A DNA stretch of 64,000 bases. Source: Spirosoma aureum (GTDB taxonomy: Bacteria > Bacteroidota > Bacteroidia > Cytophagales > Spirosomataceae). The notes beneath the pieces are model-generated. The model was not told the origin of the DNA. It saw only the letters and a list, made by a program, of their open reading frames with translations, and did no database searches. Shown here one piece after another: positions 17,663 to 27,290 of this stretch; positions within the stretch are counted from its first letter, which is position 1; each line of letters starts with the position of its first letter. The translations under genes were made by a program, and so were the position numbers. The stretch is from assembly GCF_011604685.1 (NCBI RefSeq), contig NZ_CP050063.1:4486501-4550500 (forward strand), given 5' to 3'.

Positions 17663-19219
17663 ATGAAAGAGATCTACCTCGTTTTTATGCTGCTTTTTGG
17701 TGGTTTTACTATACAGCCACTTACTGCTCAATCCAGGAAAACCACGCCTGATCCTGTTTCTCGCTTTGATAGCTATGTGCAGCAGGCTGTGCGCAATTGG
17801 CAGGTGCCGGGTCTCACCGTTACGGTCGTTAAAGAGGGTCGTGTCCTGTTCAAAAAAGGGTACGGTATCCGTGAACTTGGCAAGCCTGAACGGATCGATA
17901 CGCAGACGCTTTTTGCAATGGCATCAACAACCAAGGCCATGACAGCGGCCTGCCTTGGCATGCTCGTCGATGAAGGGAGGCTCCACTGGGATGATCCTGT
18001 TACCAACTACCTGCCTGATTTTCAGCTTTATGATCCGACTGTTACGCGTGAGTTGCGGGTGCGCGATTTGCTCATTCACAATACGGGTGTCGGTAATGCC
18101 GATTTTTTATGGGCAGCTATGCAGATTCCATCAGATGAGATTCTCCATCGATTGCGGCTCATTCGACCAGCCTATTCGTTTCGATCGAGCTTTATTTACC
18201 AGAATATCATGTATCTGGCTGCCGGGAAAGTGGTTGAAAAGGCGAGTGGAATCCCCTGGGAAACCTTTATTCGCAAGCGTATTTTTGAACCGCTCAACAT
18301 GCGTCGGACACAGGCTTTATTTCGGGAAGTGACCGATGCAAACCGCGCTAAACCACACATCGAGGTAAAAGATACCATTCGGGTCGTCAACAGTCGACTC
18401 GAAGAGGGGCTGGTCGATGCGGTTGGTCCGGCAGGGTCGGTTTGGACGTGCCCGGATGATATATCAGCCTGGATGCAGTGCATGCTGGATAGTGGTCGGT
18501 ATGCGGGAAAAACACTGCTGAAACCCGCAACCTGGGCCGAGTTGTTCAAACCACAGGCATTTGTGACCGATAGTCAGTTTTATCCTACCCAGCAACTCAC
18601 AAAACCGGTTTGGAAAACATACGGTCTGGGCTGGTTTCAGCACGATTATCGCGGTCATCACATCAATTTTCATACGGGAAGTCTGACCGGAATGATCGCT
18701 ATTCATGGCCAACTGCCCGACCAGAAGTTAGCCGTCTATGTGCAGAGTAATCTTGACCATGCCGAACTCCGCCATGCCATTATGTACCGTGCTTTTGATG
18801 AATTTGCTTTGGGCGCATCGCGTGACTGGAGTGCAGAGTTTCTAAAATTATACGGCAACATTAAACAGAAAGCGAAACTTGCTGAGCGCAAATCCGATAG
18901 TACCCGCGTGCTTAACACAAAGCCATCTTTACCCTTAACGGCCTATATCGGAAGCTATAGTAGCCCGCTTTACGGCAAAGCCGACATTACCATTCAGGAC
19001 GGCAAACTCTATGTATCGCTAAACAAAGTCATGACGGGTAAGCTAGATCACTGGCATTTTGATACCTTCCGGCTGAATTATGATCAATTCTGGAATGGTA
19101 ATGATCCGGTCAGTTTTATACTGAATCGACAGGGTAAAGTGGCGAGGCTGAGCTGGAATGGTGCCGAACTGGAAAAAGTACCGGATGCAGTGGATAAAGG
19201 TGTAGCAGGCGGTAAGTAA
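17663..19219 (+). CDS. Beta-lactamase-fold serine hydrolase with C-terminal DUF3471-like domain
   Basis: A 518-residue exported enzyme with a signal peptide at 1-23 (ending LTAQS). Catalytic motifs are S88-T-T-K91, Y179-Q-N181, and HTGSLTG replacing the usual KTG. Residues about 410-510 (LTAYIGSYSSPLYGKADITI) resemble the DUF3471 beta domain found after such hydrolases. It probably acts as an esterase or D-amino-acid peptidase. The M20 dipeptidase gene follows 25 bp downstream on the same strand, so a two-gene peptide or peptidoglycan catabolic unit is likely. Confidence 0.9.
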   Translation: MKEIYLVFMLLFGGFTIQPLTAQSRKTTPDPVSRFDSYVQQAVRNWQVPGLTVTVVKEGRVLFKKGYGIRELGKPERIDTQTLFAMASTTKAMTAACLGMLVDEGRLHWDDPVTNYLPDFQLYDPTVTRELRVRDLLIHNTGVGNADFLWAAMQIPSDEILHRLRLIRPAYSFRSSFIYQNIMYLAAGKVVEKASGIPWETFIRKRIFEPLNMRRTQALFREVTDANRAKPHIEVKDTIRVVNSRLEEGLVDAVGPAGSVWTCPDDISAWMQCMLDSGRYAGKTLLKPATWAELFKPQAFVTDSQFYPTQQLTKPVWKTYGLGWFQHDYRGHHINFHTGSLTGMIAIHGQLPDQKLAVYVQSNLDHAELRHAIMYRAFDEFALGASRDWSAEFLKLYGNIKQKAKLAERKSDSTRVLNTKPSLPLTAYIGSYSSPLYGKADITIQDGKLYVSLNKVMTGKLDHWHFDTFRLNYDQFWNGNDPVSFILNRQGKVARLSWNGAELEKVPDAVDKGVAGGK

Positions 19220-19244
19220 AATTAGACAACCCAATTGAAAATTT

Positions 19245-20777
19245 ATGTCCCTAAAAATTGTACTCTCGATCATTTTCAGCAGTGCCTGTTTCGCCGTAAC
19301 CAGTGCGCAATCTACTCAACAGCGGGTCCGACAGTATCGACAAAGTCGTGAAACGATTCTGATGGACGAATATCGACAGTTTGTCAGTATCCCCAATGTA
19401 TCGTCAGATTCGGCCAATATTCACAAAAATGCGGCATTCATCGTACAGATGATGAAACAACGGGGCATAGCGGCAACGCTGCTCGATGGTACTAAACCCG
19501 GAACCAATCCGGCGGTGTTTGGTGAAGTAAGAGTACCAGGTGCAACGAAAACCCTGATTTTTTATGCGCATTACGACGGGCAGCCGGTCAATCCAAAGCA
19601 ATGGGCCGATGGCTTACAACCCTTTGTGCCGGTGTTCATTACGGCACCTGTTGAACAGGGTGGCACCATCGTTACAACCCACAAAGCCGGCGATGCCATT
19701 AATCCGGCCTGGCGGCTCACGGGCCGGGGAAGTGCCGATGATAAAGCGGGTGTAATGACGATTTTGAATGCCTATGATGCGCTCGTAAAAAGCAATAGCA
19801 AGCCCACCGCCAATCTGAAATTCTTTTTCGAAGGCGAAGAAGAAGTTGGGTCAACACATCTGGGCGATATTTTACAGAAGCACCAGAATAAACTGCAAAG
19901 CGACCTTTGGATTATTGCCGACGGACCCCGCCATGTTTCAGGGAAAAAACTCGTTCAGTTTGGGGTTCGGGGCGATGTGAACATGCACCTGACGGTGTTC
20001 GGCCCCAAACGTCCCCTGCACAGCGGGAATTATGGAAACTGGGCTCCCAATCCTGCCCAACGGCTGGTGAGTCTGCTGGCGAGTATGAAAGATGAAGACG
20101 GAAAAATCTTGATCAAAGGGTTTTACGACGATGTAACACCACTGACGGCCAGCGAAAAACAGGCAATAGCTGCATTGCCTAACATGGAAACCGCTCTGAA
20201 AAAAGAGCTTGGCATTGCTAAACCCGACGGAAATGGTGCACCATTTCAGGAACTGCTGATGATTCCTACGCTGAATATTAATGGTATTCAAAGTGCAAAT
20301 GTGGGTGCTATGGCCGGTAATGTCATTCCGGCGAAGGCTGAAGCGGTGCTGGATCTGCGTCTGGTTCGGGGTAATGATGTGGCCCGGCAGATGCAGCGGG
20401 TTAAAGACCATATTAGCAGCAAAGGTTATCATGTTCTCGACCGCGACCCAACCGATGCCGAACGCCAGCAATACCCAAAGCTCATTAAAATTACGGCTGG
20501 TATTGGCTACAACGCTCAACGGACACCGATGGATTTACCAATTGCCCAGGGTGTGGTTGCGGCTGTACAATCAACGTCCTCAGAACCGATCGTGTTGTTA
20601 CCCTCGTCGGGCGGGAGCCTGCCCTTGTATTTGTTTGAGAATGTGCTGAAAGCCAATGTAGTATCGGTGCCCGTTGTCAACTACGACAACAACCAGCATG
20701 CTGAAAACGAGAATGTGCTGGTTCAGTATCTCTGGGATGGGATCGAAACCATGGCAGCTATCATGCAGATTAATTAA
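19245..20777 (+). CDS. M20-family dipeptidase, exported
   Basis: A 510-residue exported metallopeptidase with a signal peptide of about 21 residues (CFAVTSAQS). M20 metal and catalytic motifs are in order: YAHYDGQPV, GRGSADDKAG and FEGEEEVGS, followed by a dimerisation insert with VVPAKAEAVLDLR-like residues (NVIPAKAEAVLDLRLV). It probably hydrolyses dipeptides such as carnosine-type or peptidoglycan-derived ones, using two zinc ions. It is co-oriented with the preceding serine hydrolase, 25 bp away. Confidence 0.92.
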   Translation: MSLKIVLSIIFSSACFAVTSAQSTQQRVRQYRQSRETILMDEYRQFVSIPNVSSDSANIHKNAAFIVQMMKQRGIAATLLDGTKPGTNPAVFGEVRVPGATKTLIFYAHYDGQPVNPKQWADGLQPFVPVFITAPVEQGGTIVTTHKAGDAINPAWRLTGRGSADDKAGVMTILNAYDALVKSNSKPTANLKFFFEGEEEVGSTHLGDILQKHQNKLQSDLWIIADGPRHVSGKKLVQFGVRGDVNMHLTVFGPKRPLHSGNYGNWAPNPAQRLVSLLASMKDEDGKILIKGFYDDVTPLTASEKQAIAALPNMETALKKELGIAKPDGNGAPFQELLMIPTLNINGIQSANVGAMAGNVIPAKAEAVLDLRLVRGNDVARQMQRVKDHISSKGYHVLDRDPTDAERQQYPKLIKITAGIGYNAQRTPMDLPIAQGVVAAVQSTSSEPIVLLPSSGGSLPLYLFENVLKANVVSVPVVNYDNNQHAENENVLVQYLWDGIETMAAIMQIN

Positions 20778-20833
20778 ACGATTCTTATACCGTTTCGGGC
20801 TATAAGAATAGTGCGTTAATTTCGTTGATTTTG

Positions 20834-20841
20834 TATCTTTG
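20834..20841 (+). promoter_or_regulatory. Putative -7 box (TATCTTTG) of the GMC oxidoreductase unit
   Basis: TATCTTTG matches the Bacteroidota TAnnTTTG element and sits 33 bp upstream of the GTG start at 20874. A strict -33 TTG is not found. Confidence 0.5.
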
Positions 20842-20873
20842 AAAGAGCAAATAGAACTGAATCATAACCTGCT

Positions 20874-21416
20874 GTGGAAAGACGTATTGCGCTTAAATCA
20901 ATAGCTGTAGCGGCTGGTGGTCTCATCAGTTTGCCCGCCTGGGCTACTAACTGGACCTCCGAAACAGTCCAGTTAACCCATCCATTTCTCACATCCGGGC
21001 AAGACGACCTGCTCGCTGACATTGCCGAAACAATTATTCCCACAACTGACACGCCAGGCGCTAAAGCCCTGAATGTCCATCAGTTTATTCAGAAAATCGT
21101 GACCGATTGCTATGATAAGTCCGCCCAGGAAACGTTCCGTAATGGACTCAACGCAATCGAGGAACAAGCGCAGAAAGCCTTCGGTAAACCGTTTCGGGAG
21201 GGTGATACCGCCCAGCGCACCGCCTTGCTGACCCAGTTTTCGCAGTCTACAGAGCCTGCTCAGAAAGAATTTTATTCGATGGTGAAGGGACTGACCGTGC
21301 GGGGATACATGAACTCCGAATACGTAATGACGAACTTGACCCATTACCAGATGATTCCCGGCCATTATTATGGCTGTGTACCTGTTCCTGCCAAAGCCGT
21401 TTCTCAAACCAAGTAA
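20874..21416 (+). CDS. Gluconate 2-dehydrogenase subunit 3-like protein, Tat signal
   Basis: A 180-residue protein with a GTG start. The N-terminus MERRIALKSIAVAAGG has a twin-arginine pattern, so it is probably exported folded via Tat. The body resembles the small subunit (subunit 3) that accompanies membrane-associated GMC dehydrogenases, including DLLADIAETIIPTTDTPGAKA and the terminal GYMNSEYVMTNLTHYQMIPG-type segment. It escorts or couples the flavoprotein encoded 84 bp downstream. No cytochrome c subunit lies nearby. Confidence 0.88.
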   Translation: MERRIALKSIAVAAGGLISLPAWATNWTSETVQLTHPFLTSGQDDLLADIAETIIPTTDTPGAKALNVHQFIQKIVTDCYDKSAQETFRNGLNAIEEQAQKAFGKPFREGDTAQRTALLTQFSQSTEPAQKEFYSMVKGLTVRGYMNSEYVMTNLTHYQMIPGHYYGCVPVPAKAVSQTK

Positions 21417-21500
21417 TTCGATAGTAGAGGGTAAGGTTGGATTCTGGATGTAGGAATCTATACTGATCCAACAGTAGCCTGTGTCTATCACTTTTATAAC

Positions 21501-23213
21501 ATGGCAAACCTGAATATTGACGCCAGGGCGCAAAATACCTACGACGCGATCGTAATCGGATCGGGTATTAGTGGTGGCTGGGCAGCTAAAGAATTAACGG
21601 GCAAAGGCCTTCGTACCCTTGTTCTGGAGCGGGGCCGCGACGTTCGGCACGTTACTGATTACCCCACAACGATGATGCAGCCCTGGGAGTTTGATCACCG
21701 GGGACAGCTGACCAAAGAGGTTAAGGATGCCAATCCGATCATCAGCAAATGCTACGCGTTTTATGAAGGGACACAACAATTTTTTGTGAAAGATGCTGAG
21801 CATCCCTACATACAGGAAAAACCATTCGATTGGATTCGGGGCTATCAGGTTGGCGGTAAATCGCTGATGTGGGCGCGACAAACGCAGCGCTGGAGCGATT
21901 TCGATTTTGACGGTCCTGCTCGTGATGGTTTTTCTGTCGATTGGCCAATTCGGTATGCTGATCTGGCTCCGTGGTATAGCTACGTTGAGCGATTTGCTGG
22001 GATTACCGGCAATAAAGACGGCCTGGATACGCTCCCAGACGGTGAGTTTTTGCCCCCTCACGAATGGAATTGTGTAGAGAAACATTTTCAACAGCAGGTG
22101 GCCAGCCGTTACAAAGACCGGCATGTTATAATGGGCCGAGCGGCTCACATTACCAAGCCACAACCAGTTCATCTTCAGCAGGGTCGGGCACAATGCCAAC
22201 ACCGCACCATTTGCGAGCGGGGTTGCCCATTTGGTGGTTATTTTAGTAGTAATTCATCAACCATACCCTGGGCTGCCAAAACCGGTAAAATGACGCTGCG
22301 CCCTGATTCGGTCGTGCATTCAATTATCTATGATGAGCAGAAGGGCCGCGCAACGGGCGTTCGGATCGTTGATGCCAATACGAAACAGATGCAGGAGTAT
22401 TATGCCCGGATTATTTTCCTGAATGCGGCTGCATTAAACTCAAATCTAGTGTTGCTGAATTCTACATCGCACCGTTTTCCGAACGGATTGGGGAACGATA
22501 GCGGAGTACTTGGTAAATACGTGGCGTTCCATAATTACCGGGCAGGCATTTCGGCGCAGTACGATGGAAATCTCGATTCGACAACCGACGGTCGGCGGCC
22601 GAATAGTCCTTACATTCCCCGTTTCCGGAACGTTTATAAGCAGGAGACCGACTTTTTACGGGGCTATGCGGCTGGGTTCTCGGCTGGCCGTACTTCCCGG
22701 GCGAATCAGAATGGAATTGGTGCTGATCTGAAGCAAAATCTGCTGAATCCTGAATTGGGTGGCTGGTATGTTGGCTCGCACATGATGGGCGAAACCATTC
22801 CGAAAGAAACGAATTATGTCGCCCTCGATTCTGCCCAGAAAGATCCATTCGGCATTCCACAGCTGAAAATCTCGATTGCCTATGACGATAACGACGACAA
22901 GATGGTGAAAGACTATCAGGAGCAAATGACCGAGATGTTTACGGCTGCTGGTTTTACCAACATTCGTGTCCGTGATGATCACCGGAATCCGGGTCTGGAT
23001 ATTCACGAAATGGGTGGCGCCCGCATGGGGAAAGATCCTAAAACGTCAGTGCTCAATAAATGGAATCAACTCCACACCGTCAAGAACGTTTTTGTGACCG
23101 ACGGTTCCTGCATGACATCGACATCGACCCAGAACCCGTCGCTAACCTACATGGCGATGACAGCCCGCTCGGCCGATTACGCAGTGAAAGCGATGAAGAA
23201 AGGATTAGTCTAG
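21501..23213 (+). CDS. GMC-family FAD oxidoreductase (gluconate dehydrogenase-like)
   Basis: A 570-residue flavoprotein. The FAD Rossmann motif GSGISGGWAA lies at 20-29, with VLERG ending the second strand. GGKSLMWARQTQRWSDFDF is the GMC signature region. Catalytic His and Asn are expected in DIHEMGGARMG and TQNPSLTYMAM near the C-terminus. It oxidises a sugar, sugar acid or alcohol in the periplasm, carried there by the Tat-bearing small subunit encoded just upstream. The substrate is unknown. Confidence 0.93.
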   Translation: MANLNIDARAQNTYDAIVIGSGISGGWAAKELTGKGLRTLVLERGRDVRHVTDYPTTMMQPWEFDHRGQLTKEVKDANPIISKCYAFYEGTQQFFVKDAEHPYIQEKPFDWIRGYQVGGKSLMWARQTQRWSDFDFDGPARDGFSVDWPIRYADLAPWYSYVERFAGITGNKDGLDTLPDGEFLPPHEWNCVEKHFQQQVASRYKDRHVIMGRAAHITKPQPVHLQQGRAQCQHRTICERGCPFGGYFSSNSSTIPWAAKTGKMTLRPDSVVHSIIYDEQKGRATGVRIVDANTKQMQEYYARIIFLNAAALNSNLVLLNSTSHRFPNGLGNDSGVLGKYVAFHNYRAGISAQYDGNLDSTTDGRRPNSPYIPRFRNVYKQETDFLRGYAAGFSAGRTSRANQNGIGADLKQNLLNPELGGWYVGSHMMGETIPKETNYVALDSAQKDPFGIPQLKISIAYDDNDDKMVKDYQEQMTEMFTAAGFTNIRVRDDHRNPGLDIHEMGGARMGKDPKTSVLNKWNQLHTVKNVFVTDGSCMTSTSTQNPSLTYMAMTARSADYAVKAMKKGLV

Positions 23214-23234
23214 AAAACAGTTTACCCTATTGGC

Positions 23235-23268
23235 AAAAGCCGTCCACAGACTAGAGTGGGCGGCTTTT
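23235..23268. terminator. Bidirectional hairpin terminator
   Basis: A 13-bp stem with one G-U (AAAAGCCGTCCAC/GTGGGCGGCTTTT) and an 8-nt loop, flanked by A and T tracts, between convergent GMC and MBOAT genes. Confidence 0.8.
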
Positions 23269-23294
23269 GAGTTATTAGTAGAATGTCTAAACAT

Positions 23295-23326
23295 ACAGAT
23301 TTGCCAATCCCGAATGGCAAATCTGT
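23295..23326. terminator. Second hairpin between the convergent GMC and MBOAT genes
   Basis: A perfect 12-bp stem (ACAGATTTGCCA/TGGCAAATCTGT) with an 8-nt loop, ending 15 bp before the MBOAT stop codon. Confidence 0.6.
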
Positions 23327-23341
23327 AACTCAGGCTTCTGA

Positions 23342-24874
23342 TCAGAACTGGAAATAGATAAACTGGTTGGACGAGAAGACACCAAACAGATAAGTCACGA
23401 ACGTAATCAAGACGAACAATACCGCAAACCGAAAAGTGTTGCGTGTTGGAATGTAGAGGTAGAAATATTCCTTTATCAGGAGAAATACGATCAGGGCCAT
23501 GCTGAACCACATCTCGGTGGCATTCATTGGGCTGTCAATGGGGTCGCTGGGCGATAGTGTGGCAATGCGACTTAAAATGACAAAGGCATCCCCAACGCTC
23601 CTGGCCCGGAAAAAGACCCAGGTAAGCATGATCAGAACGAATGTAGTGAGCACATTGATCACTACCCGTACGGGTGATCGATTAGTTTGAGTATCGTTGG
23701 CAGGGGAGGTGACCATGCGCGGTGGGGTCGAGCTGAACCCCAGGCGAGCCAGTAACTTATCGAGCAGAACGGCCAGAACCTGATAGAAGCCATTCAAACC
23801 ACCCCAGATGACGTAGGTCCAGTTGGGGCCGTGCCAGAGACCGCTGGCCAGAAAAACGATCAGCATGTTCAGGTACTGCCGGAATTCGCCCTTGCGGTTA
23901 CCACCGAGTGGTATGTACAGATAATCCCGGAACCAGGTTGACAGCGAAATGTGCCAGCGTCGCCAGAATTCTGAAATCGATTGGGCAATATAAGGAGTAC
24001 GGAAGTTTTCCATGAGCGTAAAGCCCATGACACGCGCAGCGCCGATGGCTATATCCGAGTAGCCCGAAAAATCGCAGTAAATCTGGATGGTATAGAAAAA
24101 TGTGGCCGCCAGCAGCGTCAGACCGTTGTGGGAAGACGGATTGCCATAAGCATAATCGACGAGCATGGCCAGCCGATCAGCAATGACAACTTTCTTGAAG
24201 AAGCCGAATGCCATTTGCATTAGCCCTGCCTTTACATTCTCGGCATCGAAGGGAAACTGCTTATGAAACTGCCACAGCACATTTTGGGGCCGTTCAATCG
24301 GGCCCGCTACCAACTGCGGGTAGAACATGACATAAAGCGCATAGATCCCGAAATGTCGTTCCGCTTTATGATTGCCCCGATACACTTCAATGGTGTAGCT
24401 CATGGCCTGAAACGTGTGGAATGAGAGGCCAACGGGCAGAATACTCATGTTTTCTTTGAATGATGAAACCCCGGTTTCGCCAAACAACCGCAGCACCTTA
24501 ACGAACAGGCGATTGCCAATGCTAAAGACCCGGTCAGCAACTTCCGGCATATGCAACTGCTCAAACAGCCATGTTATATTCTCGGTGAAAAAACCGAGGT
24601 ATTTGAAGAAGGCAAGAATCCCGATATTGGTCACCAGCGATACGATCAGCAACCACTTCCGGGCTTTTCCGGGCGTTTTTTCGATCCAGATACCTGCGAT
24701 GTAATCGATAACAATGGTTGCAAACAGAATCAGGATGTAGGCTGGCCGGAAGACCATGTAGAAGTAGCAACTGGCTACCAGCAACAACATCCAACGCCCC
24801 TGCCACTTCAGACCAAAGTAGGTGAGCGTAACAACAATGAAAAATAGTAAGAACTGAAGTGAGTTAAACAGCAT
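23342..24874 (-). CDS. MBOAT-family O-acyltransferase (AlgI/DltB-like)
   Basis: A polytopic membrane acyltransferase of about 510 residues from the ATG at 24874 (an ATG at 24892 adds six residues). It has the AlgI/PatA/DltB pattern: SFHTFQAMSYTIEVYRG, YCDFSGYSDIAIG, FWRRWHISLSTWFRDYLYIPLGG, and the active-site His in SGLWHGPNWTYVIWGG. It moves acyl groups (typically acetyl) across the inner membrane onto a surface glycan. The usual AlgJ/DltD partner is absent here. It overlaps the stop of the upstream gene by 11 bp, so it is in an operon with it. Confidence 0.92.
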   Translation of the reverse strand: MLFNSLQFLLFFIVVTLTYFGLKWQGRWMLLLVASCYFYMVFRPAYILILFATIVIDYIAGIWIEKTPGKARKWLLIVSLVTNIGILAFFKYLGFFTENITWLFEQLHMPEVADRVFSIGNRLFVKVLRLFGETGVSSFKENMSILPVGLSFHTFQAMSYTIEVYRGNHKAERHFGIYALYVMFYPQLVAGPIERPQNVLWQFHKQFPFDAENVKAGLMQMAFGFFKKVVIADRLAMLVDYAYGNPSSHNGLTLLAATFFYTIQIYCDFSGYSDIAIGAARVMGFTLMENFRTPYIAQSISEFWRRWHISLSTWFRDYLYIPLGGNRKGEFRQYLNMLIVFLASGLWHGPNWTYVIWGGLNGFYQVLAVLLDKLLARLGFSSTPPRMVTSPANDTQTNRSPVRVVINVLTTFVLIMLTWVFFRARSVGDAFVILSRIATLSPSDPIDSPMNATEMWFSMALIVFLLIKEYFYLYIPTRNTFRFAVLFVLITFVTYLFGVFSSNQFIYFQF

Positions 24875-26156
24875 ATGGTTCTGCCTGCGCAACCGGTTTG
24901 GGTCGGCGCAGCGCGTTCATTGCCTGAATGGCGTAATAGATAAAACCAATGAATATCAGAATTTCAATAGAATATTCCAGAGCCGCCGTTGGCTTGGCGA
25001 GGGCCGAGAGCCGATCATAATAGGGCATCCCAAGCCGCCACCATAACGACGGATGAATGGCAGCCAGAATGTTAAAGCCAATCAGCCCTACACAAAACCA
25101 CAGCCGTCGAAAGTCGGTGATCGTAAACACCAATGGCAGCATAAACAGATAGGCGTAATTACTGATCGCATTCTGTTGCAGTACGCTCATGGCGCTATAG
25201 GTCAGGATGTAGATAAAAGGCAGGTAATCCTGATAGCGCCAGTTACTGCGGGTCTTGTGAATGCGCCATACGCCCTGTAACATGATCAATAAAGTCAGGA
25301 TCAGCCCTCCCCATTTCCAGATACCAACCGCCGACCGCAAACCATCACTCAAAAATGGATTTAATATCGATCGCCAGTTGGGTGCTTTCAGGTAGTCGCC
25401 TTCGTGCGATTGCTGATCCAGAAACAACAAACCCGCTTTCCAGAAAATAAATAGGGCAACCGGCAACCCAACAGTCACCAGGCCAGCCGTGAACCAGGCC
25501 GCGAACTTTGCATTCCGAAGGGTTAACAACCAAACCGGAATCAGCAACAGAATAAATACGGCTTTGGTCGCGAGCATACCCAAGCCTAGTACAAGTCCGG
25601 CCAGGAAGGGTCTTGATTGCATGAGCGGTATAGCCAGCAACGCAAATAACCAGAGAATGACATCTTCCTGCCCGCTAAATACGCACATTACGAAAGGCAA
25701 CGGCAGAAAATAATAGAATACTCCGCGAAACAGGCGTTGTCCCATTGTTTCCTGAATCTGATAGTGGCGGAACGTTAGCCGCACAGCTAAACCCTCAACA
25801 ACCATCATCGCCAGTACAACCATGCGCATGTCGCTCCAGAGGCTGAGGAACGGAGCCAGCCAATAACCAAACAGGGGCGAATAACAGCTATATACATCCC
25901 GGTAGGGAATGCCTCCCTCCAGGGCCGACATGCCGATCGGATAGTAAAATGTGGCCACATCTGACTGGGGCTGGTAGCCCATAACAATGTAGGTAGCCAG
26001 AAACGGAACCAGTCGCAGGGCGATCCAGCAGACATCAAGAACCCACGTTCCTGCTCGTTGCAGCAGGGCTGTCAGCGTACTGCGTTGCCACAATAGTCCA
26101 ATCAGCAAAAGCGCCAGAGTAACAGAAACCGCCGTTTTAATATAGACAATACTCAT
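24864..26156 (-). CDS. Polytopic membrane protein, GT87/GT-C-like glycosyltransferase candidate
   Basis: A 430-residue protein of mostly hydrophobic helices. An early extracytoplasmic stretch (GYQPQSDVATFYYPIG, followed by PYRDVYSCYSPLF) has the acidic-residue and aromatic style of GT-C lipid-sugar transferases such as the GT87 mannosyltransferases. No single motif proves activity. It lies between a GT2 gene and the MBOAT gene on the same strand, which fits a role in building or modifying a surface polysaccharide or glycolipid. Confidence 0.65.
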   Translation of the reverse strand: MSIVYIKTAVSVTLALLLIGLLWQRSTLTALLQRAGTWVLDVCWIALRLVPFLATYIVMGYQPQSDVATFYYPIGMSALEGGIPYRDVYSCYSPLFGYWLAPFLSLWSDMRMVVLAMMVVEGLAVRLTFRHYQIQETMGQRLFRGVFYYFLPLPFVMCVFSGQEDVILWLFALLAIPLMQSRPFLAGLVLGLGMLATKAVFILLLIPVWLLTLRNAKFAAWFTAGLVTVGLPVALFIFWKAGLLFLDQQSHEGDYLKAPNWRSILNPFLSDGLRSAVGIWKWGGLILTLLIMLQGVWRIHKTRSNWRYQDYLPFIYILTYSAMSVLQQNAISNYAYLFMLPLVFTITDFRRLWFCVGLIGFNILAAIHPSLWWRLGMPYYDRLSALAKPTAALEYSIEILIFIGFIYYAIQAMNALRRPKPVAQAEPYAV

Positions 26157-26213
26157 AAACTAGTTTTCAGTATGCTGACGTACCAATAGCTATTAACCGA
26201 GAAGCCGTTGTGA

Positions 26214-27206
26214 TTAATACACGCGCTCAACCCGTTCGACAAAATCATTGAACTGTCTGGCAGGAATAAACTGTGGCTGAATCCGGTAAGAAAGAACAAT
26301 GAATACCAGCAACAGTGAAATCAGAAAGGCCTGTAAAATGACAATCAGAAAAGAGAATGTCAAATAACTTGTCCAGCCCGGTATCGATGTACTGGTGAAA
26401 AATTTCAGATACAATAAAACACTGATGCCAAAGATGGAAGCGACAACCATCATGACACAGAACAGAGCCAGTCGTACGGCTGTTGTGTCGATGAGTACCG
26501 AAACGGCGCTTAGGCCATGCAGTACCAACGACACAAAATTCATTTTTGATTCACCTGCCAGCCGACGTCCCCGTTCGAGCGGTACGGCCGTATAAGGTAG
26601 TCGTGATCGGATAACCCCACCGGGATAGTTATTCCATATTTCGGAAACATGAGCGAGTTTCCGAAGTTGGGTAGCCGGAATCAGGCTGAAATTACCAAAG
26701 GTAATGACCTTCCCCGTGAGTAGGCGAAAAACGGATTTGTAGACGGTATAAAAGACCCGGAAAGTAAGGCTTTCATGGCGTTTGGCACGATGTGCAAAAA
26801 CGACATGCCCTGGTTTTTCGATACCACGCTGTACGAGCTGAACGATATCTTCAGGCCGGTCTTCGCCGTCGGAATCCATAACGATAGTCGGGTACTGGTC
26901 GGTTTGATCGGCCAGATAGGCCAGACCGAGGGCAATGGCCTTCTGATGGCCAACGTTCCGATAGAGCCTAAGAATCGATAGCGATTTTCCGATGCCCGAG
27001 GGCAGGGTATCGTAATTTATGGCCGAGCAATCGTCTACAATTAAAAAGGCTAGCCGGTTTTGTAGCGGTGCGTCTACAACCGACCGAATGCGTTCGAGAA
27101 GTAGTCCTACTGCCAGCCAGTCATTGAAAAGAGGAATGACAACATTGATCCGGTCCGGCAGTGAATTGGTTGTATTGTCCAACTTGATGGGTGGTTTGAG
27201 CGGCAA
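26214..27206 (-). CDS. GT2 glycosyltransferase with C-terminal membrane helices (DPM/GtrB-like)
   Basis: A 330-residue protein. The GT-A domain has INVVIPLFND at the N-terminus, the nucleotide-sugar site LIVDDCSAI, and the metal-binding D-x-D-like IVMDSDGEDRPED. Two C-terminal transmembrane helices (about 235-260 and 270-300) are as in GtrB/dolichyl-phosphate mannose synthases, which charge polyprenyl phosphate with a sugar. No ATG is available; a TTG at 27206 is the only start giving the full domain, so the start is uncertain. A terminator hairpin separates it from the upstream gene. Confidence 0.85.
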   Translation of the reverse strand: MPLKPPIKLDNTTNSLPDRINVVIPLFNDWLAVGLLLERIRSVVDAPLQNRLAFLIVDDCSAINYDTLPSGIGKSLSILRLYRNVGHQKAIALGLAYLADQTDQYPTIVMDSDGEDRPEDIVQLVQRGIEKPGHVVFAHRAKRHESLTFRVFYTVYKSVFRLLTGKVITFGNFSLIPATQLRKLAHVSEIWNNYPGGVIRSRLPYTAVPLERGRRLAGESKMNFVSLVLHGLSAVSVLIDTTAVRLALFCVMMVVASIFGISVLLYLKFFTSTSIPGWTSYLTFSFLIVILQAFLISLLLVFIVLSYRIQPQFIPARQFNDFVERVERVY

Positions 27207-27226
27207 AAATAGGCTTTTAATCCAAA

Positions 27227-27268
27227 AAACTGCCTGATGACTTAGCGTATAGCACGATCAGGCAGTTT
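27227..27268 (-). terminator. Intrinsic terminator of the upstream membrane-protein gene
   Basis: A perfect 12-bp stem (AAACTGCCTGAT/ATCAGGCAGTTT) followed on the minus strand by more T residues. It lies just after the stop at 27291. Confidence 0.8.
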
Positions 27269-27290
27269 AAGACTCGAATTAGTAGGGTTT